Of a stretch of 64,000 nucleotides of DNA, positions 1 through 8,373 are shown piece by piece. The stretch is taken from positions 1 through 64,000 of the forward strand of contig JAIXZA010000006.1 in NCBI GenBank assembly GCA_027489965.1. Reading direction: 5' to 3'. Both the position numbers and the translations under genes were made by a program. The notes under the pieces were generated by a model, which saw only the letters and a list, made by a program, of their open reading frames with translations, did no database searches and was not told the origin of the DNA. This DNA is from Verrucomicrobiaceae bacterium (GTDB taxonomy: Bacteria; Verrucomicrobiota; Verrucomicrobiia; Verrucomicrobiales; Verrucomicrobiaceae). Numbering within the stretch: the first letter of the stretch is position 1; each line of letters begins with the position of its first letter.

Positions 1-10
1 ATCGTGTCTT

Positions 11-196
11 TTACGTTTGGCTTTCATTAGGTTTTGGTCTTTTGGGGTGCTCCCCAAGACTGTAATCACTATAATCACATAACTTCACTACTGGCCCGAA
101 TTTCGGGGTCCACCTCATAGGTTTGGCACAACTAGTAAAAAGTAACAACCCGGAAGCAAAGAGCGTTATTATTCGTTCGATCATATGAAAATTCAT
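11..196 (-). CDS. Small lipoprotein, candidate immunity protein for Rhs tip 1
   Basis: A protein of about 61 residues starting MNFHMIERI. A hydrophobic stretch ends in a lipobox-like LLLFTSC, so it is probably an outer-membrane or periplasmic lipoprotein. The start at 196 is preferred over one at 211 because its ATG overlaps the stop of the upstream Rhs module as ATGA, the usual sign of translational coupling. The mature part is short, polar and proline-rich, with no recognised domain. Its position directly behind a toxin-like Rhs tip suggests an immunity role. That is inference from position and from the repeated tip-then-lipoprotein layout of this locus. Confidence 0.55.
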   Translation of the reverse strand: MNFHMIERIITLFASGLLLFTSCAKPMRWTPKFGPVVKLCDYSDYSLGEHPKRPKPNESQT

Positions 197-909
197 TTTC
201 TCTTCCCCCAAATGCGTTGAAAGAATTCCTTGATTTTTTGGCCTGGAGATTTGAATGCCGTAAGACCCAGGCTTGTAGATGACCCATCAGCTTCAAATCT
301 GTTGAACCCGCCTGGCTTGCTATAATCTGGCTTCCATTTTGACGTATCCGTTTCTGTTGGATCCGTAGGCGGCCCCACAAACTGAGTTCCATCGGAACTT
401 GGCCACTGGAAGTTATCAGCCCCGATTGCAGGCTTGCCAGTCAAAACAGCCCACAATCGGGCGAATGGATTACTTGTGGGACCATTCCCATGTGCTTGTT
501 CAGAGGGATGCCCTGTCATATTACCGACATTACACGAAGCAAATTCAGTTCTCATATAGTCGTCCCAACTTGTATGATTTGGGTCTGATTCGACTCGGGC
601 ATAAAGTTGTTTTGTGTTCAAAAACCTCCCGCCAGTCATTTCTGTATTACCACGGTCTGAAATTCCTCCATTGTTACCATGCCCACCAATAACAAGAATA
701 TTTGGGTGATTTGCAAATGGGTGGCTTTGAACATTTGTGTAAGCAGCCTCATTTGGGTCAAATAAGTTTATCAAGACAAGCCCGCTCGGGTCATTCGCCA
801 TGAGCGGATTGCCGCCAGCGTAGCCATACCAGTTGCTGCCACCTTCAAAGCCGATGGGGTCGGGGTTCACGAAGCGGCGTAGGCCGGGGTGGTAGTAGCG
901 GGCGCGCAT
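193..909 (-). CDS. Orphan Rhs C-terminal module (tip 1, clan-CD-protease-like)
   Basis: The first ~43 residues are the end of an Rhs core (RARYYHPG, NPDPIGF, WYGYAGGNP, NDPSGL), followed by a unique tip of ~190 residues. There is no Rhs N-terminus: reading upstream in frame gives only PLNGLLY and then a stop that belongs to the previous gene, so the ATG at 909 lies inside former core sequence. The tip has an LVIGGHGNNGG segment and, ~60 residues later, EFASCNVGN. A His-Gly followed by a Ser-Cys is the pattern of clan CD cysteine peptidases (CHAT, C80), so a proteolytic or autoprocessing tip is possible. Such modules act as silent tips that can replace the active end of a full rhs gene by recombination. 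Family assignment is firm; tip chemistry is a guess. Confidence 0.7.
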   Translation of the reverse strand: MRARYYHPGLRRFVNPDPIGFEGGSNWYGYAGGNPLMANDPSGLVLINLFDPNEAAYTNVQSHPFANHPNILVIGGHGNNGGISDRGNTEMTGGRFLNTKQLYARVESDPNHTSWDDYMRTEFASCNVGNMTGHPSEQAHGNGPTSNPFARLWAVLTGKPAIGADNFQWPSSDGTQFVGPPTDPTETDTSKWKPDYSKPGGFNRFEADGSSTSLGLTAFKSPGQKIKEFFQRIWGKRK

Positions 910-929
910 GTAGAGCAGGCCGTTCAGGG
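779..929 (-). repeat. Rhs core-end direct repeat, copy 1
   Basis: About 150 bp, nearly identical to 2083-2234 and encoding the same Rhs core end (from NGLLYMRARYY to NDPSGL). Similarity stops abruptly where the tips begin and just before the stop codon of the upstream lipoprotein gene. This conserved block is the likely site of homologous recombination between cassettes. Confidence 0.85.
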
Positions 930-930
930 G

Positions 931-1443
931 CTAGTTCAATAGAAACACCAATCCTTCTGAAGAGAAGTTTCGTTTATAGCCATTTAAACCAACTGTCCTC
1001 ATCAAAATGACTTCGATTTGTTCATAAACTCGACGCACATAGGGGTGATATGAGTCCGCTGCTTGAGTCTGAGTGACACAAATGCGGCCAGTCGTTCGAT
1101 TGAATGAAACAAATATCCCCCCATCTTTTTCTAGTAACCTAAATGAGCTTATTGCTTTTGGCGTTAGGTGAAGTGTTTCAGTAGATAATAATGGGCTAAC
1201 CTTGCCAGTGTAAGCAATTGAGTCTCTACCAGAGGTTCGTGAAAAATCATCAAAGGCGCGATTGTAGGACAAACCAAAATCCTCCAGGCATCGAGACAAA
1301 TCTGTTTCAATACGAGAAAGTTGTCTGCTATTCCAGCTATAACCAGTGCGTGCATTGAAAATGACAAATCTAAAGCGATCTGTTTCACAAGAACACACAA
1401 AAAGTGGAACTAACGAACATAAAACAAACTCATTTAATCTCAT
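931..1443 (-). CDS. Lipoprotein, candidate immunity protein for Rhs tip 2
   Basis: A 170-residue protein with a signal peptide and lipobox-like VPLFVCSC near residue 19, predicting an exported lipoprotein. Its ATG overlaps the stop of the Rhs module upstream by 4 bp (ATGA at 1443-1440), so the two are probably translationally coupled. The mature part contains a predicted mixed alpha/beta region (YSWNSRQLSRIETDLSRCL, then KDGGIFVSFNR) that I do not recognise. Gene order tip then lipoprotein makes immunity against tip 2 the simplest reading. Its stop codon abuts the truncated core of the next module, so the pair looks like one recombination unit. Confidence 0.6.
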   Translation of the reverse strand: MRLNEFVLCSLVPLFVCSCETDRFRFVIFNARTGYSWNSRQLSRIETDLSRCLEDFGLSYNRAFDDFSRTSGRDSIAYTGKVSPLLSTETLHLTPKAISSFRLLEKDGGIFVSFNRTTGRICVTQTQAADSYHPYVRRVYEQIEVILMRTVGLNGYKRNFSSEGLVFLLN

Positions 1444-2771
1444 TGATGATTACCTCCTGCAAATGCTCCAAATAGGAAAAAACCAGGAATCCCGATTGCT
1501 CTGACGCCTTGCCCGAAAGCTCCAGGCTCATAACCCTGCCCAATCGTCACATTACGAATCCAAGTCCAGTGTGCTTCTCGCGTAGAGATGCCATCATGCC
1601 GATTCCAATACCCCTGCTGATCATGCGTTAGAGCAGCATACTCCAGACGAGAATTCCCCATATCTCCGGATTGATCATAATCGGGAGCACCTCTTTCTAT
1701 ATTCGGCATTATTCCCCAGTTCGCTCCAGTCATTTGACCGACATTAGGGATTAAAAGTGTCTTAACAATTTCAGTGAACACTTTAGTGAAGCCTCCGCCT
1801 CTGGTGATTCCGCGATACAGCCCCACCCCCTTCCCCACAGTCATACCGTATCCAAAATCTCTGGCATCTTCAACGGTATCGTGACCAAAAACTCCAATGC
1901 CATATCCTAGCTGAGTGAACCCTGCACCTACATTGCCAGATATGACATTTCCAAACCCAGATAATACTGTGCCGAGGGGTCCAAGGACATACCCTAAAAG
2001 AGGAATTTGGCCAAGTTTCCCTCCAAGTTCTGAACCATAATGAGCAGCTGAATCCCAAGGCTTTGTCACATATCGATTCGCCAGCCCACTCGGATCATTC
2101 GCCATGAGCGGATTGCCCCCAGCGTAGCCGTACCAGTTGCTGCCACCTTCAAAGCCGATGGGGTCAGGGTTCACGAAGCGGCGTAGGCCGGGGTGGTAGT
2201 AGCGGGCGCGCATATATAGCAGGCCATTGGGGTCAGTTAACACACCCTGCTGGCCACTGAACAGATACGGTGTCACGGCTAGGGCTCGCGCCAGCTTGTC
2301 AGGCATTGTGTTGATCTCAGGCCGCACGGGGGCGGCTCCGGTGCGTTGGGTGGGTGATTCCGCATGAACCACCGCCCCATAGATGTCATACTGCACCCAC
2401 AGCACATCCCGCTGCTGGTCATCGGTCACCGCCACCGTATTGCCGATCTGGTCATGGTGATGGACGAGGGTCTTTTCTGCGGCTTTGTAGCTCGGTGGGT
2501 AAGAGTTCGGATCGAGGGTCATGGTCGCCAAATCAGGCTCCACTTCATAGAGCAGCCCTAGGCCATACACACACCAGGTCACTTTACCGCCGGTGCTTAC
2601 GCGCTTGAGCACCTGACTTAATGCAGCGTGGGTGCTGGTCGTGTAAGTGGTGGTAGCGCCATCAAACGTCGCCGTCTGGCGCACGCCTTCCGCATCATAC
2701 CCATAAGAACCAATCACACCTTTAACCGTGCCATTGGTCAGGCGATTGCGGCTGTCATAGGCAAGGTTCAT
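1440..2771 (-). CDS. Displaced Rhs core fragment with C-terminal tip 2
   Basis: 443 residues. It begins inside a YD repeat (NLAYDSRNRLTNG) and lacks the long N-terminal shell of Rhs proteins. A TAG directly precedes the ATG, so the truncation is real in this reading. Residues ~1-225 are Rhs core, including DQIGNTVAVTDDQQ, RARYYHPG and DPIGF, ending at NDPSGL. The ~215-residue tip has a glycine-rich hydrophobic stretch (LLGYVLGPLGTVLSGFG), then LEYAALTHDQQGY and a later AHWTWIRN. The latter spacing recalls the AA..HD..Y helix of phospholipase A2-like folds, but I would not assign it. The full-length parent rhs gene is not in the window. Confidence 0.7.
   Translation of the reverse strand: MNLAYDSRNRLTNGTVKGVIGSYGYDAEGVRQTATFDGATTTYTTSTHAALSQVLKRVSTGGKVTWCVYGLGLLYEVEPDLATMTLDPNSYPPSYKAAEKTLVHHHDQIGNTVAVTDDQQRDVLWVQYDIYGAVVHAESPTQRTGAAPVRPEINTMPDKLARALAVTPYLFSGQQGVLTDPNGLLYMRARYYHPGLRRFVNPDPIGFEGGSNWYGYAGGNPLMANDPSGLANRYVTKPWDSAAHYGSELGGKLGQIPLLGYVLGPLGTVLSGFGNVISGNVGAGFTQLGYGIGVFGHDTVEDARDFGYGMTVGKGVGLYRGITRGGGFTKVFTEIVKTLLIPNVGQMTGANWGIMPNIERGAPDYDQSGDMGNSRLEYAALTHDQQGYWNRHDGISTREAHWTWIRNVTIGQGYEPGAFGQGVRAIGIPGFFLFGAFAGGNHQ
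2083..2234 (-). repeat. Rhs core-end direct repeat, copy 2
   Basis: Second copy of the ~150 bp core end found at 779-929. Here it lies within a longer core fragment, and the sequence beyond it (TDPNGLL, GQQGVL) continues normal Rhs core. This copy therefore represents the less truncated form. Confidence 0.85.
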
Positions 2772-2777
2772 CTATGG

Positions 2778-3119
2778 TCAAGAACCGATGGACACTTCAG
2801 GCAATCCTCGTTTGCGGCGTTCCTTTATGATAAAATTTGAATAAAGATCAGCATTAACATTTCCTCCATTTTTTAATGATTGTAAAATTCCCTTCCAGAT
2901 GATCGGCCATGGAGATTTCTCGCCTGACACCTCTCGTTGAATCAAGCCTGCATAATGATTAAAGAAAAAAGCTCTATTTTGAGGAGTATCTTTAAAACAC
3001 TTGTTCTTATCGTCCCAATCCAATGGATCGGGATCTAAAATCCAGGCAGGATTTAGTGTGCATGAGACAAGTAGCAATAGAGCACCACACCCAATAAGTT
3101 TTAGACAGGTAAATTTCAT
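2778..3119 (-). CDS. Small lipoprotein, possible immunity protein of a lost tip
   Basis: 113 residues starting MKFTCLKLIGCGALLLLVSC: a classic lipoprotein signal with cysteine at position 20. The mature part is charged and contains WILDPDPLDWDDKNKCF and a basic C-terminus (KERRKRGLPE); no known domain. It ends 6 bp before the ATG of the Rhs fragment downstream. Its size and place match the other lipoproteins of the cluster, so it may be the immunity gene of a tip whose toxin has been deleted, with the junction to the Rhs fragment at 2771-2778. Function is inference. Confidence 0.5.
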   Translation of the reverse strand: MKFTCLKLIGCGALLLLVSCTLNPAWILDPDPLDWDDKNKCFKDTPQNRAFFFNHYAGLIQREVSGEKSPWPIIWKGILQSLKNGGNVNADLYSNFIIKERRKRGLPEVSIGS

Positions 3120-3250
3120 ATTGGAGGTTGGGTCTAGGCGGTGCCTTTAATTACACTAACTGTTCATCATTTGTCCGTCTCTATGCGAAGCTGCGCTGAA
3201 AGGTAGTTTGTGTGCGCGGTGAGCATGCGGTTGTCGTCCTTATAACAGGC

Positions 3251-3724
3251 TTAGCGCAAACGTGTGATCAGCCTCAAATCTGGCTCAAAGTATTGAACGC
3301 CACTGGCGGACCTTTTCTCAATGCCTGCGCTTCCAGGGAATATTTTGCACCCAGCCCTCGATCCGTCGAGTATGATCCCCAAAGGAGACTCTGTCCATCC
3401 GCCAGCATTGATGTCAAACTCCTGCTGAGTTTTGATAATCTTAAAAGAAATTGATTCATCCACATAAAAGGGTGAAGCCAATTCATTTTCACCGTTTGGA
3501 GCGTATGGCTTTGAATTGCTTATGTAATATTCGGAATACCCTAGACGCTCTAAAATTACAGGTGCCTTAACCAGATAAACTTGGTTCTCCTGAAAATGTT
3601 TACACCCTTCAAGACCGTAATTAGCATCGCGCCGAATCGCTGTGCATCCTGATAAGAAGAGCATCATCACGCACGCAGCGGGGACTGAAAACTGTGCCAT
3701 AAACCATTCTGTATTAAAATTCAT
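3251..3724 (-). CDS. Lipoprotein of the Rhs cluster
   Basis: 157 residues, unrecognised. The signal peptide runs MAQFSVPAACVMMLFLSGC if translation starts at the second methionine (3700); the upstream methionine at 3724 adds eight residues. The lipobox LSGC predicts a lipoprotein. The mature domain contains a LERLGYSEYYISNSKPY stretch and two further cysteines. It is the first gene of the minus-strand cluster and is separated by ~130 bp from the next lipoprotein. It may be an immunity protein or an unrelated exported protein. Confidence 0.5.
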   Translation of the reverse strand: MNFNTEWFMAQFSVPAACVMMLFLSGCTAIRRDANYGLEGCKHFQENQVYLVKAPVILERLGYSEYYISNSKPYAPNGENELASPFYVDESISFKIIKTQQEFDINAGGWTESPLGIILDGSRAGCKIFPGSAGIEKRSASGVQYFEPDLRLITRLR

Positions 3725-3961
3725 CGCAGTGGATTAGTGGAGATAAGATGCCCTTTATTTTATGTCAGAATCAATCAGAATCAAATGTTAGACATTGATT
3801 GTAAGCATTTTAATCCAAACAATCGACTTCTATAGCTTGGCGCGTCACGGCTTGGCCTAGTCCTACCAGTCTGAGTCTGGTCGAGTTTGGCAATCCAAAA
3901 TCTGGTGGAGCGGCACGCCGCAAAAGCAACTCAGAGGATTTAGGATAACCATTGATTATCC

Positions 3962-6691
3962 TCACTCAGCCTCACCACTACTGGCGCGCAGCTTCTGAAA
4001 GGGGACGCTTTCACAGACGGCTTGGATCATGTCCTGGAATTTGTAGCCGTTGCTTTTGGTTCGGCGGACGATCTCCTGGATGGCGGGTTTGTCGCTATAA
4101 CCAAGTCCGCGACCGAGAGCATAGGTGAGTAGGTTTTCAGCCAGATTACGAGTGAAGTCATCGGCTAGATCGGTGGCTAGGAGGGCACGCAGTTCGGTGA
4201 GATCCTTGAATTGCTGCCCGCGCACGAGCTGGCCGGAGGCGTCGATGGGATGATTTTTTTCCTTCTCGCGATAGCGGCCAATTGCATCGAAATTCTCAAA
4301 GGCAAATCCCATGGGGTCAAGGAAGGCGTGGCAGCCAGCGCAGGAGCTATTGCTGCGATGCTCGGCAAACTGTTCCCGCAGGGTGAGATTGGATTTGCGG
4401 ACCTTACTTTCATCCAGTGGCGGCACACCACCTGGGGCTGGTGGCGGCGGGGTTCCGAGGATGTTTTCTAGCAAGTACTTGCCACGCTTGACCGGAGAGG
4501 TGCGCGTCTGTGTCGAAGTGAGGGTGAGAATGCTGCCCTGGGTGAGGATGCCGCCACGCGGCGTGCCTTGGAGAGAGACTTTTTGGAACTTGTCGCCCTT
4601 CACACCTTTGAGATCATAATACTTGGCCAGCTTGGCATCGACAAAGGTGTAGTCGGCATTGAGGAACTCGATGATCGATTTGTTTTCATGCAGGATGTGA
4701 TCAAAGAACATCTCACTCTCCCGCTTCATGAGACTGGCGATTCCACCGCGCCATTCAGGGAAGCGGCGAGGATCAGGAGAGACGATATTCATGTCGCGCA
4801 GTTGCAGCCACTGGCCTGCAAAGTTTTCTTTCAAGGAAGAACTGCGCTCATCTTCAATCATTCGCTTGATCTCGGTGCCCAGGTTTTTCCGCAGTTCATT
4901 TTTTGCGGCCAGCTCCAGCAGCCGCGTATCTGGCGGTGCTGCCCAGAAGAAATAAGACAGCCGGTTGGCCAGGCTGAATTCATCGATATCGGAGATGCCA
5001 TTGGAGGCAGTGCCAGTTGGAGTGGGTGTACCGCGAAAAAGAAACGTCGGAGACACAAGCATGCCTTCCAAAGTATAACGTAAAGCACTCAGTGGGGATT
5101 CCCCCTCCTTGATGGCTAAGGCGCTAAAGGCGATCCATTTGCTCTTTTCTTCATCCTTCATGGGACGGCGAAAAAGCCGACTGCCCATCTTTTCCACCAA
5201 AGCTGGAAGGTCGCCGTTTTGAATGCCAGAGCCTTTTTCCAGAGGGCCTTCGACGTTCACCTCATGCAGCCAGAAGTTGCGATCCTGTTTGGTTTTTTCG
5301 TCGTAGAAATCGTTCAAGAAATGCACCTGCAATTCATGCTTTCCTGCTGGAAGATCGGCCTCCACATGAAAAAACTGAGGGGCTTGGTTTTTAGCGGTCA
5401 CAGAAAACGCGCCGATAGTTTTGCCCGCAATGCGCATCTCAGTTTTAGCGGGCTCGTCCCCCGCTTGCTGGGCACCTGCTTTCAGGGTGAAGCGATATTT
5501 GCCCGCCTCTTGGATATCGATGGCGTGTTTCACGTAGCCGCTGCTAGGCAGGACAATGGTTCCAGTATCGATGGCTGAATCGCCTTCGCCTTTGAGGAAG
5601 TGCTCACCAGACAACTCCATGGTGGGCAGACCGATGGGTTTGCTGCCCACCAGCCATTGTAAAAACTTGCTGCCGCGTGGGGCCAGCAGTCCATAAGGCC
5701 CCTGCACTTCGATTTTATCCAGAGCTACATTCCGATCTCGCTTATTTGGATCAGGGTTCATCGGGTCAGCGTGATCGTTGAGAAACGCCACACTGATCTT
5801 AGAGTCACCCCCGTTGAGCTGCACACTTTGCGTGATCTTCTGCCACGGCCCCTTATCATCCTTCCAGCGAGTGCGGATATCATAGGTGGAGATGTCTTTG
5901 CCATTGATACGCAGGGCGATTTTAGCCGACTCGTTGCCTGATTCTGTGGCTGCGACATGGATGGTCAGGGCGTAGGTGCCACTGGCTGGCACGGTGATCT
6001 TGGTAGCGGCTTCAGCATTGCTATGGAACCAGCGCACGCCTTCCCATTCCTTGGTTTCACCCTTTTGATTCCAGAACTTTTTAGCGCCGAGCTCGATGTC
6101 GGCATGTTCTGGCGTAGAAATGTTCATCGCGGCTTCAGCGACCTCTCGTGAAGTGCGCAGATACTTTTCCATCAACATGGGCGAGACACTCAATACGTCC
6201 CCGATGTTATCAAAGCCGTAGCCGGTATCGTCTGGCGGAAAGTCATTGGCAGGATTTGTGTACACGTAGAGGAGATTCCTCACCGTGTTATTGTATTCCG
6301 TGCGATTCAGTCGCCGAGTGGTGACGTGGCCTGGATCAGGCTTTGTCGGATCAAACCAGAAGACGGAATCATCGATCCAGGCCAACAAATCATCCCGCTC
6401 TTGCAGACTTGGTTTCTCTTTTTTCTCCGGCGGCATGACGTGCGTGGCGATCTGCTGCCGGACATGGTCCCACATCACAAAATCTGCCCTGAGTGCCGCA
6501 AAGTCTGTGTGCTCATCAAACACAAAATTTCCCTTATCCACGCCGTCGGAGTGACAATCGAAACAGTACTTTTCGAGGATCGGCTTGATCTTCTGGTCAA
6601 AGGCAGCCTGACCACGTGTTGCCTGCGGATCAGCCGCCGTAGCAGCTAAACAAGGAAGCCAAAAAAAGAGAAAGTAGCGCAGGGGGGGCAT
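3962..6691 (-). CDS. DUF1587/1592/1588/1585 cytochrome-type secreted protein
   Basis: 909 residues with a signal peptide (1-20). A cytochrome-like haem motif CFDCH lies at residues 43-47. DUF1587 follows (RRLNRTEYNNTVRNLL), then two beta-sandwich modules that resemble carbohydrate-binding domains (AKIALRINGKDI; AKTEMRIAGKTI). After these come DUF1595 (SRLFRRPMKDEEK), DUF1592 (ANRLSYFFWAAPPD), DUF1588 (RGKYLLENILGTPPPPAPGG, CAGCHAFLDPMGFAFENFD) and DUF1585 at the end. This domain order is typical of large exported proteins multiplied in Planctomycetes and Verrucomicrobia. Their role is not established; polysaccharide breakdown coupled to an oxidase has been suggested. Monocistronic here; a GGATAA/TTATCC inverted repeat just past the stop (3942-3960) may be a terminator. 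Confidence 0.92.
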   Translation of the reverse strand: MPPLRYFLFFWLPCLAATAADPQATRGQAAFDQKIKPILEKYCFDCHSDGVDKGNFVFDEHTDFAALRADFVMWDHVRQQIATHVMPPEKKEKPSLQERDDLLAWIDDSVFWFDPTKPDPGHVTTRRLNRTEYNNTVRNLLYVYTNPANDFPPDDTGYGFDNIGDVLSVSPMLMEKYLRTSREVAEAAMNISTPEHADIELGAKKFWNQKGETKEWEGVRWFHSNAEAATKITVPASGTYALTIHVAATESGNESAKIALRINGKDISTYDIRTRWKDDKGPWQKITQSVQLNGGDSKISVAFLNDHADPMNPDPNKRDRNVALDKIEVQGPYGLLAPRGSKFLQWLVGSKPIGLPTMELSGEHFLKGEGDSAIDTGTIVLPSSGYVKHAIDIQEAGKYRFTLKAGAQQAGDEPAKTEMRIAGKTIGAFSVTAKNQAPQFFHVEADLPAGKHELQVHFLNDFYDEKTKQDRNFWLHEVNVEGPLEKGSGIQNGDLPALVEKMGSRLFRRPMKDEEKSKWIAFSALAIKEGESPLSALRYTLEGMLVSPTFLFRGTPTPTGTASNGISDIDEFSLANRLSYFFWAAPPDTRLLELAAKNELRKNLGTEIKRMIEDERSSSLKENFAGQWLQLRDMNIVSPDPRRFPEWRGGIASLMKRESEMFFDHILHENKSIIEFLNADYTFVDAKLAKYYDLKGVKGDKFQKVSLQGTPRGGILTQGSILTLTSTQTRTSPVKRGKYLLENILGTPPPPAPGGVPPLDESKVRKSNLTLREQFAEHRSNSSCAGCHAFLDPMGFAFENFDAIGRYREKEKNHPIDASGQLVRGQQFKDLTELRALLATDLADDFTRNLAENLLTYALGRGLGYSDKPAIQEIVRRTKSNGYKFQDMIQAVCESVPFQKLRASSGEAE

Positions 6692-6779
6692 GTGCAGGGA
6701 AGATTACGCTCGAAAGAGCACTTAGATTTCCACTGAATCTGCATTCTTCCAAGTTAGCAGGCCCTTTGGCTGGAATGAA

Positions 6780-7193
6780 TCAGCCTTTGATGCTCCACCA
6801 GACGATAAGCCAAATGATGGCCATCAAGGGAATGACGAGACGTGCGTCTGAAAGCCAACCCACACCGGCGGGCAGCCACCCTGGAGCATGAAGAGGAATG
6901 CGACGTGGGCTCCTTTGCCCACGTCTCGGCGTCGGTTGCACACTTGTAGGTGGCTTAGATTGAGTTGGTCTGGGGTTTCTCTGGCGACGCAGTTCGCCGT
7001 CATAGGCCGCTTTTTTCTGCGAGTCTGAAAGCACCGCATAGGAGTCGTTGATGCGTTGCATTTTCCATCGTGACTGAGGTTTATCCCCTGCCGTGTCAGG
7101 ATGATGTTTCAGCGAGAGTGCACGGTAACTGGCTCTGATGACCTCATCTGGGGCATCCTCCGTTACGTGTAGGTTCTCGTAGTGAGTTCTCAT
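6780..7193 (-). CDS. DnaJ-domain membrane protein
   Basis: 137 residues. Residues ~4-65 form a J domain with the HPD tripeptide at 31-33, the loop that stimulates the ATPase of DnaK-type Hsp70. A basic, proline-rich linker (RNPRPTQSKPP; RRGQRSPRR) follows, then one C-terminal transmembrane helix (LVIPLMAIIWLIVWW). There is no Gly/Phe region, zinc finger or C-terminal substrate domain, so this is a type III J protein that probably recruits Hsp70 to the membrane. It lies 14 bp upstream of the secreted esterase on the same strand, so the two may be co-transcribed. Confidence 0.85.
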   Translation of the reverse strand: MRTHYENLHVTEDAPDEVIRASYRALSLKHHPDTAGDKPQSRWKMQRINDSYAVLSDSQKKAAYDGELRRQRNPRPTQSKPPTSVQPTPRRGQRSPRRIPLHAPGWLPAGVGWLSDARLVIPLMAIIWLIVWWSIKG

Positions 7194-7207
7194 CTTGAGC
7201 GGTGGCT

Positions 7208-8185
7208 TTACTCGGTTTTTTCGCCAGCACTTGCAGCGGCGAGTCTTTGCTCAAAAAGCCAACTGTGCAGCTCCGGCATGGGATAAACCAGTCCTGACAG
7301 GCTATGACCGACACCTGGGAACTCGGTGTATTTCATCAAAAGACCCCCTGCTGCTTTGACGGCTGCCACGGGGACACGATCCCGCTCCACTGGCACCATG
7401 GGATCCTGGTCGCCGTGAAAAACCCACATGGGCACCTTTTTCAGCACCTCCGCTTTTTTGGGGTCGCCACCACCACACAGGGGCACGCCTGCCGCGAAGA
7501 CATTCGGATACTTGGCACACAGACTCCAGGTGCCAAAGCCGCCCATGCTGCTGCCAGTTAAATAGAGACGCTTCAGGTCGATAGGCAGCTTGCTGGTCAG
7601 ATCGGCAATGAGCGCCATGAGGTTATCTGTGACCTGCTTATTCCAGCCAATGTCAGCATCTGGGCACTGCGGGGCAATCATGAAACAAGGATTCTTACTC
7701 TGATGCTCTGCGTCGGTGAAAACACCCGTTGCCCCACCCATTTGAGCTTGGTTATCCGTGCCACTTTGGCCTGAGCCATGCAGCCAGATCACCAAAGGAT
7801 AGCGCTGAGTGCCGTCCAGCTTGGGATTGCCAAAGATCTGGTAATTCAGCCCCTGTTTGGAGACCGCTTTGACAAAACTGCCGGTGATTTTTTCAGCATA
7901 GGGGCCTTTCGTCATGCCCTCATCCAGGTTGCGCTCATGCACCAGTCCTGTGACGAACGCCTGATCCTCAGCGCTGAATTTATCCAGCGGAACCTTCATG
8001 ATCTGAAAGTCCGTCATGCGCTTGATTTTTATTTCCTGAGCATCGAACTCCAACAACTCTGCCTTCAGTTCACGCCCATCCATGGATTTCCAGGAACGGA
8101 TGATCTTCACTTTATCCGCCGCCGAGATGGTTCCACCTAAACAAACAGCAAGGATCAGACTGAAAAGGAAAGTATTCTGGCGCAT
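7208..8185 (-). CDS. Secreted alpha/beta-hydrolase (esterase/PHB-depolymerase-like) with SHD1-like N-domain
   Basis: I take the start at 8185 because MRQNTFLFSLILAVCLGG is a clean signal peptide; a start at 8251 would place 22 extra residues before it. Residues ~27-80 (IRSWKSMDGRELKAELLEF through VPLDKFSAEDQAFV) resemble the SHD1-like domain often found at the front of PVC secreted proteins. The rest is an alpha/beta hydrolase: LVIWLHGSGQ (oxyanion region), nucleophile Ser213 in GSSMGG, Asp261 in HGDQDPMVP, His294 in GVGHSL. The closest type is dienelactone-hydrolase or polyhydroxybutyrate-depolymerase-like esterases, so ester hydrolysis outside the cytoplasm is likely; the substrate is unknown. 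Confidence 0.85.
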   Translation of the reverse strand: MRQNTFLFSLILAVCLGGTISAADKVKIIRSWKSMDGRELKAELLEFDAQEIKIKRMTDFQIMKVPLDKFSAEDQAFVTGLVHERNLDEGMTKGPYAEKITGSFVKAVSKQGLNYQIFGNPKLDGTQRYPLVIWLHGSGQSGTDNQAQMGGATGVFTDAEHQSKNPCFMIAPQCPDADIGWNKQVTDNLMALIADLTSKLPIDLKRLYLTGSSMGGFGTWSLCAKYPNVFAAGVPLCGGGDPKKAEVLKKVPMWVFHGDQDPMVPVERDRVPVAAVKAAGGLLMKYTEFPGVGHSLSGLVYPMPELHSWLFEQRLAAASAGEKTE

Positions 8186-8373
8186 CGGAGCAGAATAGGA
8201 GGCCTTTCGTCTCCCGAGCAAGTGCAATAACACGATACCAAGAGCCTTCATGTTCTAGCAGTCCGCTCTCCCATCATGCCAATCTTAATTAGCGATCAGA
8301 AGGCAACCCCGAGACACCCAGAAACATTCCTGAAACTAGAATTGCAGTGAAAACTGTTAATCCGTAACATGAG

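Noticed and set aside
3942..3960. GGATAA/TTATCC inverted repeat after the DUF1592 gene.
   Set aside because: Six-base arms and no U-tract; too weak to list as a separate terminator.
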